From assembly GCA_945938205.1 (NCBI GenBank), contig CAMEUL010000049.1, positions 1-8,887 of the forward strand: DNA of 8,887 bases, given 5' to 3'. Source of the DNA: an uncultured Traorella sp. (GTDB lineage Bacteria; Bacillota_I; Bacilli_A; Erysipelotrichales; Erysipelotrichaceae). The notes under the pieces are model-generated. The model saw only the letters and a program-made list of their open reading frames with translations, had not been told where the DNA came from and ran no database searches. Below are positions 1 to 4,322 of this stretch, one piece after another. Positions within the stretch are counted from its first letter, which is position 1, and the number at the start of each line of letters is the position of its first letter. Position numbers and translations under genes: made by a program.

Positions 1-381
1 TGGATCAAAATAGCCTTCGTCATTCAACTTACGTTTTAATTTCTCAAATTGCTGATAAAGATCGCCAAGGCCATCCATCTGCAATCCTTTAACATACAGC
101 TGTACTGCCCCGCTAGGTTCATACACACTTACTTTGCAATGGGCTATTACTTTGCTTCCATCTTTTAAATCAAAATTTACAAGACGTGCAAAATTCGAAA
201 ACATGACACAATTCATTCTTGAAAGATCATCTTTCAATGTGAAATAATAATGCCCTGATCGATGTTTTGTTAGATTACTGACTTCTCCCTGTACAAAAAG
301 ATCTGTCAGATTATCATCATGGTCAATGCCTCTTTTTATATAGGAAACAAGTTTGGCAACAGACCATAGATCCTGTTTCAT
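1..381 (-). CDS. xseA: Exodeoxyribonuclease VII large subunit, N-terminal part (runs off the left edge)
   Basis: The first 127 residues of the large, nuclease-bearing subunit of exonuclease VII are visible. With XseB it degrades single-stranded DNA in the cytoplasm to short oligonucleotides. The visible part is the N-terminal OB-fold DNA-binding domain. It contains the family landmarks GEVSNL (about residues 32-37), SGHYYFTLKD (about 42-51), CVMF, a VYEPSGAVQLYV strand and GLGDLYQQFEKLK leading to LNDEGYFDP, which closely match the family pattern. The start is the ATG at 381-379, which overlaps the nusB stop (TGA 380-378) as ATGA, so translation is probably coupled to nusB. The catalytic C-terminal two thirds lie outside the window. 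In B. subtilis folD sits between nusB and xseA; here the two are directly adjacent. Confidence 0.95.
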   Translation of the reverse strand, partial: MKQDLWSVAKLVSYIKRGIDHDDNLTDLFVQGEVSNLTKHRSGHYYFTLKDDLSRMNCVMFSNFARLVNFDLKDGSKVIAHCKVSVYEPSGAVQLYVKGLQMDGLGDLYQQFEKLKRKLNDEGYFDP

Positions 382-749
382 AGTTGATCTAATACTCCAT
401 TAATCAGTTTATAAGTATCAGAATCACAATATTTTTTTGAAAGAGTTACAGCTTCATCAATCACAATAGCTTTCGTAGCAGTTTCAAAATCCAATTCAGC
501 AGCAGCCATTAAAAGAATTGCTTTCTCAATACAGCCTAAACGATCAAATTCCCATTCTTCACTTAGTGCTTCATTGATTTTTTTCACATAATAATCCAAG
601 TGACGAACAGCATCAATGGTTACAGTGTAAAGAAAAGGATCTACTTCCTTTCCACATACATCTACAACAATGGCTTTGATATCACCATGAAGCAAAAAAT
701 ACTGATAAAGACATGTCATTGCTTTTTCACGTAATGTGTGTCGACTCAT
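378..749 (-). CDS. nusB: Transcription antitermination factor NusB
   Basis: This 123-residue all-helical cytoplasmic protein is the NusB family. NusB binds boxA RNA together with NusE (ribosomal protein S10) and supports antitermination of rRNA operons. Family features are the N-terminal SRHTLREKAM (basic, RNA-binding helix), a central helix with DRLGCIEKAILLMAAAEL, and the C-terminal signature IVIDEAVTLSKKYCDSDTYKLINGVLD. The length is slightly below the usual 130-150 residues. A longer reading from ATG 761 is possible, but that ATG overlaps the ribosome-binding site; TGGAGG lies 6 nt upstream of ATG 749, which I take as the start. It sits between the yqhY-like gene and xseA, as in Bacillus, and shares an ATGA overlap with xseA. 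A terminator-like hairpin precedes it (789-808). Confidence 0.95.
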   Translation of the reverse strand: MSRHTLREKAMTCLYQYFLLHGDIKAIVVDVCGKEVDPFLYTVTIDAVRHLDYYVKKINEALSEEWEFDRLGCIEKAILLMAAAELDFETATKAIVIDEAVTLSKKYCDSDTYKLINGVLDQL

Positions 750-788
750 AACTACCTCCATGTATAAAGAACAAAACGACTACCATTC

Positions 789-808
789 AAAAACACCCAT
801 ACGGGTGT
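789..808 (-). terminator. Small intrinsic-terminator hairpin between yqhY and nusB
   Basis: On the minus strand, 3 nt after the yqhY-like stop codon, ACACCC (808-803) pairs perfectly with GGGTGT (798-793) around a GTAT loop. Four T residues follow (792-789). The stem is short and the U-tract modest, so termination is probably partial. It would reduce or condition read-through from the strong promoter at 1158-1186 into nusB and xseA. Confidence 0.6.
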
Positions 809-811
809 GAT

Positions 812-1138
812 TTAAAAAATGAATCCAGTAACCTTAATATCGATCAAATCCATTTTAACTCCCGTCATGTGGAGAATGGAATGATAGATTTTATCCTGCA
901 GACGAGAACAGATTTCGTTAACATTTAACTGATAATTAACCTTCAGATCTACATTCAAAACAAGTTCATCTTTTGAAATCTTGCAGTTCACAGCATTTTT
1001 GAATCGAGAAGAATCCGGTACGAATTGTGTTTCATCTTCACCGATTTCAATTCTGGCGATAGATTCAAAGACTTTTTTGTTAATTGCGATAGATCCTATT
1101 TCATTTGTTTTCTTTAAACAGATATATTCTTGTGCCAT
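812..1138 (-). CDS. yqhY: Asp23/Gls24-family envelope-stress-type protein, YqhY-like
   Basis: This 108-residue soluble protein belongs to the Asp23/Gls24 (DUF322) family. Visible landmarks are the N-terminal pattern NEIGSIAINKKVFESIARI (residues 12-30), a central run of alternating strands (DELVLNVDLKVNYQLNV, about 57-73), an amphipathic helix and the closing strand LIDIKVTGFIF. In B. subtilis the homologue YqhY lies just before nusB (accB-accC-yqhY-nusB) and is linked genetically to acetyl-CoA carboxylase activity. Here accBC are missing upstream and a SpoIIIAH-like gene precedes it directly. The start is ATG 1138, with GAAGGTGA about 5 nt upstream; an ATG at 1186 in the same frame would lie before the promoter and lacks a ribosome-binding site. 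The family assignment is firm; the molecular role is not known from sequence. Confidence 0.85.
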   Translation of the reverse strand: MAQEYICLKKTNEIGSIAINKKVFESIARIEIGEDETQFVPDSSRFKNAVNCKISKDELVLNVDLKVNYQLNVNEICSRLQDKIYHSILHMTGVKMDLIDIKVTGFIF

Positions 1139-1157
1139 AATATCACCTTCTGCTTCT

Positions 1158-1186
1158 ATTATACTTGAAACGTAAAACTGTTTCAA
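1158..1186 (-). promoter_or_regulatory. Strong sigma-A-type promoter for yqhY-nusB-xseA
   Basis: TTGAAA (1186-1181) and a perfect TATAAT (1163-1158) are separated by exactly 17 nt on the minus strand. The -35 box overlaps the end of the spoIIIAH-like reading frame (TGA 1185-1183). The expected transcript start near 1151 gives a leader of only about 13 nt, just enough to hold the GAAGGTGA ribosome-binding site of the yqhY-like gene. Confidence 0.75.
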
Positions 1187-1634
1187 CTAAAAACTAATTC
1201 AATTGATTGGTTAGGCTTGATTTTAGAATAAACGATTTTCATGATTTCATCGGCCTTTTCTTTAGATTTTTCTAATTCAAAGACATTCACTTTTACCATA
1301 TTGTTTTCAATAGTCACAACGCTTTGAATATTGTTTGCATCTAATTCATCCATGATGGCTTTTTCATTTTTTTTATTGTTTTCAATCGTTTCGATTTCAT
1401 TCAGAACTTCCTGTTTTTTTTCCTCTGAAGAATCTGCCTTTCCCAATACTTGCTTCAGTTCAAGCACACGGCTTTCTTTTTTTCTTCATTCTGTTTTTTC
1501 ATCAGCATCATAACACTCTCCACATTATTCACCACACGGTTATCTTCAGGTGTTTCAGAGAGCGAAACATAATAAATAGATAACATGAGAATAAGTGAAA
1601 ACATACTGATAAAGGCCAATGCCTGTTTATTCAT
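1183..1634 (-). CDS. spoIIIAH: SpoIIIAH-like protein, reading frame interrupted by a -1 frameshift in an A7 run
   Basis: ATG 1634 has GGAGG 6 nt upstream. It opens a frame of 59 codons that starts MNKQALAFISMFSLILM, a single N-terminal membrane anchor, and ends at TGA 1457-1455. A second frame, shifted by -1, runs from the A7 run to TGA 1185-1183. It holds a charged coiled-coil-like linker and the C-terminal domain (AIMDELDANNIQSVVTIENN, then MVKVNVFELEKSKEKADEIM), which resembles the YscJ/FliF-like ring-building domain of SpoIIIAH. Joined at the slippery site 1482-1476, the two give one 150-residue protein with the expected anchor-linker-domain order. SpoIIIAH is made in the mother cell and pairs with forespore SpoIIQ across the engulfment membranes. 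Possible explanations are programmed frameshifting, transcriptional slippage, a real inactivating deletion, or a sequencing error. The other spoIIIA genes are not in the window; ribF lies upstream. The family call is moderately confident because SpoIIIAH sequences diverge strongly. Confidence 0.7.
1476..1482 (-). other. Slippery heptamer A AAA AAG at the spoIIIAH frame switch
   Basis: Codons 51-53 of the upstream frame read GAA AAA AAG, giving the canonical -1 slippery heptamer A_AAA_AAG (1482-1476) inside an A7 run. After a -1 slip, decoding continues GAA AGC CGT GTG CTT into the long downstream frame. The downstream frame is closed just before the heptamer by TGA 1488-1486, so the frames overlap by only about 30 nt. 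A weak 5-bp hairpin (TGCTT 1466-1462 with AAGCA 1455-1451) lies 9 nt after the heptamer. I see no good Shine-Dalgarno-like stimulator upstream of it. Confidence 0.55.
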
Positions 1635-1676
1635 GAAAACCTCCTAGCTAGTTCATTATATGAACAAATCAAGTTT

Positions 1677-2588
1677 TCATGCAGGAAGTGCTTTGGCTTT
1701 TAAAACATCTTTGTCTAATTGTATTACTAGTTCTTCCTTTGATTTAAATTCCTTTTCATCACGAATTCTATCCATAAAGATAAGTTCAACAGATTCATCA
1801 TAAAGATCTCCCTCAAAATCCAGAAGATAAGCTTCGATGGAAACATCCTTACGATAAGAAACTGTAGGATTATGGCCAATATTCATCATGGCACGGTAAT
1901 GCTTTCCAAATGCTATGACATAGCCAATATAGACTCCAACAGCAGGCAGTATGTAATTCTGTTCCAATTTCAAATTGATTGTTGGGTAACCCATCCTTTT
2001 CCCATTGGATAATCCGTGAATTACACTTCCCTTCATGGAATAAGGTCTTCCTAATAATGGAATGATTTCTTTCATTTTCCCATTTTCAATTGCTTTTTCA
2101 ATACGTGTTGAGGAAATCTTTTCATTTTCATATAATACTTCATTGACTTCTACGATATCAAAAAGTTGTTGTTTTTTCAGCGTTTGAACATTTCCCTTGC
2201 CGAATTTTCCATATGTATAGTCAAATCCACAGACGAGACATTTTACATGCATATCGGAAAGCATCTTTTCGAAATCATCCGTACTCATATCTGCGAGTTC
2301 TTTTGTGAAATGAAGGATGATCCAATAATCAAGTCCTGCACTTTCTCCTATGGAGATTCTTTCTTCCATTGAAGTGATATGAGCTGGATCTTGCATTTGT
2401 TTAATGACAACCCATGGATCAGGATCAAAAGTAATACATGCACTTTTAAGATTTTTTTCTTTTGCTTTGATCAAAGTGTTTTCCACCAGTTTCATATGGC
2501 CTACATGCATTCCATCAAAATATCCAATACAGGCAGCCATCTCTTCAAAATCAAAAGCATCATGCATATTTATTCGTACTACTTTCAT
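1677..2588 (-). CDS. ribF: Bifunctional riboflavin kinase / FMN adenylyltransferase (FAD synthetase)
   Basis: This 303-residue cytoplasmic enzyme phosphorylates riboflavin to FMN and adenylates FMN to FAD. The N-terminal nucleotidyltransferase domain shows GYFDGMHVGH (22-31, the HxGH-type ATP site), a TFDPDPW segment and KISSTRI (157-163, the KMSKS-equivalent ISSTRIR motif). The C-terminal flavokinase domain starts at GRPYSMKG (about 180) and has GYPTIN (200-205, the PTxN metal/ATP motif), NIGHNPTV and IEAYLLDF (251-258, with the catalytic Glu), ending in the usual helix. Length is typical. A TTG six bases earlier is in frame, but AGAGGGG sits 7 nt before ATG 2588 and that ATG overlaps the truB stop as ATGA, so I use 2588. 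truB-ribF pairing is standard in Firmicutes. Confidence 0.96.
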   Translation of the reverse strand: MKVVRINMHDAFDFEEMAACIGYFDGMHVGHMKLVENTLIKAKEKNLKSACITFDPDPWVVIKQMQDPAHITSMEERISIGESAGLDYWIILHFTKELADMSTDDFEKMLSDMHVKCLVCGFDYTYGKFGKGNVQTLKKQQLFDIVEVNEVLYENEKISSTRIEKAIENGKMKEIIPLLGRPYSMKGSVIHGLSNGKRMGYPTINLKLEQNYILPAVGVYIGYVIAFGKHYRAMMNIGHNPTVSYRKDVSIEAYLLDFEGDLYDESVELIFMDRIRDEKEFKSKEELVIQLDKDVLKAKALPA

Positions 2589-3424
2589 ATCCAAACCCCT
2601 CTTTCACAAGCAAAAACATCTCCATGATGACGCTGATAGATAGCCAGTGCTTCTCCTTTATGAACCATCAGCACACAATTTTCCTTCGTATCAAGATGTA
2701 ATTTCTTTCCGTTTTTAACATCAAACGGAGAATCAACTTCAATTTGAGGCAAATAGCTTAAAGCATCAGTGATTGAAATCAATTGAATATTTTCTAAACT
2801 TACATCTTCCAGATCAATACAATCATCCAATGTAAAGTTTCCAACTTTTGTGCGTATCAGTGAACTCATGCATCCAATATTACCACTTTTCAGACAGATA
2901 TCCCGTATCAATGAACGAATATAGGTTCCACTTGAACAATGAACTTTAATTGTGTTTTCATTCAGCACATCGATTGAGTAGATTTCAATATCTCGCAAAG
3001 GCCGTTCCACTTCAATATTTTCACGAGCATATTCATAAAGCTTCTTTCCGTTAATCTTAATAGAAGAAACCATTGGCGGCAATTGTTTCTGTTTGCCAAT
3101 AAACTGTTGTGTGAGCTTTTCTAAATCATCAATTTGACTCACTTCCTTTTCTTCTATCACTTTGCCCCAGATGTCTTCAGTATCCGTCTGTTTGCCAAGT
3201 ATAAATGATGCGACATATTCCTTATCGGTATTTTCCAGATAGGGTAATATTTTAGTGGCCTTCCCAACCAACACCAAAAGAACGCCGTTTGCCATTGGAT
3301 CCAAGGTTCCGCTGTGTCCTATTTTTTTTATGTGTAATTTCTTTCTTAGTTGAGCAACAACATCAAAAGATGTCATGTTTTCTTTTTTGTGAATAAGTAA
3401 AAGTCCGTTTAAATTTTCCATCAT
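2585..3424 (-). CDS. truB: tRNA pseudouridine(55) synthase TruB
   Basis: This 279-residue enzyme converts U55 in the T-loop of tRNAs to pseudouridine. The start NGLLLIHKKENMTSFDVVAQLRK matches the family. The catalytic motif GHSGTLDPMANGVL is at 36-49, with the nucleophilic Asp at 42. YVASFILGKQTDTEDIWG, the PPMVSSIKINGKKLYEYAR block and SSGTYIRSLIRDI (the basic, RNA-contacting segment) follow, then a small C-terminal PUA-like region. Two consecutive ATGs (3424 and 3421) are possible starts. Neither has a recognisable Shine-Dalgarno, unlike almost every other gene here, and a promoter-like element ends only a few bases upstream, so a leaderless message is possible. The stop overlaps the ribF start. 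The gap to the upstream dedA-like gene is 37 nt. Confidence 0.96.
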   Translation of the reverse strand: MMENLNGLLLIHKKENMTSFDVVAQLRKKLHIKKIGHSGTLDPMANGVLLVLVGKATKILPYLENTDKEYVASFILGKQTDTEDIWGKVIEEKEVSQIDDLEKLTQQFIGKQKQLPPMVSSIKINGKKLYEYARENIEVERPLRDIEIYSIDVLNENTIKVHCSSGTYIRSLIRDICLKSGNIGCMSSLIRTKVGNFTLDDCIDLEDVSLENIQLISITDALSYLPQIEVDSPFDVKNGKKLHLDTKENCVLMVHKGEALAIYQRHHGDVFACERGVWI

Positions 3425-3428
3425 TCAT

Positions 3429-3457
3429 ATTCTAACATATTATGATTCAAATGTTGA
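3429..3457 (-). promoter_or_regulatory. Candidate extended -10 promoter just before truB
   Basis: TCAACA (3457-3452) is followed after 17 nt by TAGAAT (3434-3429), preceded by TGT, an extended -10. The predicted transcript start (around 3422) coincides with the truB start codons, so the message would be leaderless or nearly so. The same 11-nt string TATGTTAGAAT occurs before the dedA-like gene. Confidence 0.4.
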
Positions 3458-3461
3458 GACA

Positions 3462-4046
3462 CTAACTTCTTTTTCTTTTTTTGTAATAAATTAAAAGAAT
3501 AACCGGGATTCCAATTACAAACAGAAAGATTCCATATTCTTTCACCATATAGCTGATCTTTTCATAATGTTCACCTAATATACTTCCGGCATAGATCAGA
3601 GCTGTATTCCAAATAAGACTGCCAAATGCAGTATAAACAAGAAATGGAAGAATTTTCATCTGACTCATCCCTGCTGGAATGCTGATCAAAGAACGAAGAA
3701 CAGGTATAAAACGGCAAAACAGAACACTCAAACTTCCTTTATTTTTAAACCATTCTTTTGTTTTTTGGACTTCTTCTTTTTTAAAATGGAATTTGTTGAG
3801 AAGTTTTTCAAATCGTAATGGATCCAGAAATCGACCTAAAACATATAAAAGAACTGCACCCACTACAGAACCAAGTGTCGATGACAAAATCATTCCAAAA
3901 ACACTTAATTCTGTTTTCGTTGTAAGAAAACCAGCAAAAGATAAAAGAATTTCGCTTGGAATTGGAGGAAATAAATTTTCAATTGTAATCAAAAGAAAAA
4001 CGGCAAAATATCCCGATGTTTCAATCATTGATAAGAGTGTTGACAT
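3462..4046 (-). CDS. DedA-family (SNARE-associated / VTT domain) integral membrane protein
   Basis: This 194-residue protein is very hydrophobic, with about four to five membrane segments and a basic C-terminal tail (YYKKRKRS). DedA landmarks are present in order: IENLFPPIPSEILLSFAGF (about 22-40; the ENLFPPIPSE motif with its acidic residues), GSVVGAVLLYVLGR, then FCRFIPVLRSLISIPAGMSQM (about 110-130; the RFxPxxR...AG motif) and GSLIWNTALIYAGSILGEHY. DedA proteins act in the cytoplasmic membrane; some members flip undecaprenyl phosphate or phosphatidylethanolamine, but the substrate here cannot be told from sequence. I chose ATG 4046 over GTG 4052 because a full GAGGTGAT ribosome-binding site lies directly before it and GTG 4052 falls inside that site. 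It follows the 6S RNA gene, probably with its own promoter, and precedes truB by 37 nt. Confidence 0.9.
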   Translation of the reverse strand: MSTLLSMIETSGYFAVFLLITIENLFPPIPSEILLSFAGFLTTKTELSVFGMILSSTLGSVVGAVLLYVLGRFLDPLRFEKLLNKFHFKKEEVQKTKEWFKNKGSLSVLFCRFIPVLRSLISIPAGMSQMKILPFLVYTAFGSLIWNTALIYAGSILGEHYEKISYMVKEYGIFLFVIGIPVILLIYYKKRKRS

Positions 4047-4061
4047 AATCACCTCGTTCTC

Positions 4062-4090
4062 ATTCTAACATAATCATCCAAAAAGAAAAG
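4062..4090 (-). promoter_or_regulatory. Candidate extended -10 promoter of the dedA-like gene
   Basis: TAGAAT (4067-4062) is preceded by TGT, giving an extended -10, but the -35 position (CTTTTC, 4090-4085) is poor and lies in the T-tract of the 6S terminator. The expected transcript start near 4055 would leave a leader of about 10 nt that contains the GAGGTGAT ribosome-binding site. The core TATGTTAGAAT is identical to that before truB. Confidence 0.45.
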
Positions 4091-4105
4091 CGGGTTGCCC
4101 CGCTT
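4081..4105 (-). terminator. Rho-independent terminator of the 6S RNA gene
   Basis: AAGCGGG (4105-4099) pairs with CCCGCTT (4094-4088) around a GCAA tetraloop and runs into a T-rich tract (TTTTCTTTT, ending at 4081). It directly follows the 3' strand of the 6S closing stem. Its high GC content stands out against the surroundings. Confidence 0.85.
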
Positions 4106-4255
4106 ACCCAAAAGGAGAGATCTTTCCCTGTAAATACAGGTGGGTGTCCTGTGAATGTTTTTAGGATCCCTATGATACACAGGTATTCAACACCGACATT
4201 CAACGTCCGGACTCCCTTATCTCAACTATTGAGGAAAAATTTATACCTTTTGGAT
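4081..4255 (-). ncRNA. ssrS: 6S RNA (RNA polymerase-sequestering regulatory RNA)
   Basis: A gene-free stretch of about 275 bases after aspS holds a structured RNA of roughly 170 nt. Its ends pair: ATCCAAAAGG (4255-4246) with CCTTTTGGGT (4115-4106), and, after an internal loop, ATTTTTCC (4240-4233) with GGAAAGAT (4127-4120). A large interior follows, with small hairpins on its 5' side (CTCAA/TTGAG, 4233-4221) and 3' side (CCTGT/ACAGG, 4140-4127). A long bulged end hairpin closes the structure: GGTGT/ACACC, CCTGTG/CACAGG and TAGG/CCTA (4194-4143). Closing stem, central bubble and terminal arm are the 6S plan, which mimics an open promoter and binds the housekeeping RNA polymerase. As I recall, B. 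subtilis 6S-1 RNA (bsrA) also lies beside aspS. The identity rests on structure and synteny, not on a covariance-model search. Confidence 0.78.
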
Positions 4256-4261
4256 ACTTTC

Positions 4262-4289
4262 ATTATACTCGAATAAAATTGAAAGTATA
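4262..4289 (-). promoter_or_regulatory. Promoter of the 6S RNA gene
   Basis: A perfect TATAAT (4267-4262) lies 7 nt before the first base of the 6S closing stem (4255), which fits the expected start. The best -35 match is TATACT (4289-4284) at 16 nt spacing and is poor (3 of 6). The TATAAT placement is the main support. Confidence 0.6.
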
Positions 4290-4322
4290 CTCTTGATTTT
4301 TAGCTTTAGATTTGATATGAAA

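Noticed and set aside
750..779. A possible promoter for nusB alone (TTGAAT, 18 nt, TATACA).
   Set aside because: Both boxes match only 4 of 6, and the transcript would start inside the ribosome-binding site, leaving no usable leader.
1331..1513. A Ser/Phe-rich plus-strand open frame with a hydrophobic look.
   Set aside because: The Phe/Ser richness is the mirror image of the Lys/Glu-rich spoIIIAH linker on the other strand.
1645..1665. The inverted repeat GTTCA/TGAAC between ribF and the SpoIIIAH-like gene.
   Set aside because: It is a 5-bp AT-rich stem without a T-tract; too weak to call a terminator or an operator.
2379..2643. Two overlapping plus-strand open frames opposite ribF and the end of truB.
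   Set aside because: They are complementary to conserved RibF motifs and show no translation signals of their own.
3430..3458. A hairpin between the dedA-like gene and truB (AACAT/ATGTT with a bulge).
   Set aside because: The stem is short and AT-rich, the loop is large and there is no T-tract, so it is not a credible terminator.
3679..4068. A 129-codon open frame on the plus strand.
   Set aside because: It lies entirely opposite the dedA-like gene, has no ribosome-binding site and gives a low-complexity basic translation; it is a shadow of a real gene.
4160..4175. The palindrome GGATCC inside TAGGGATCCTA as a possible protein-binding site.
   Set aside because: It is explained as the tip of the 6S RNA end hairpin.
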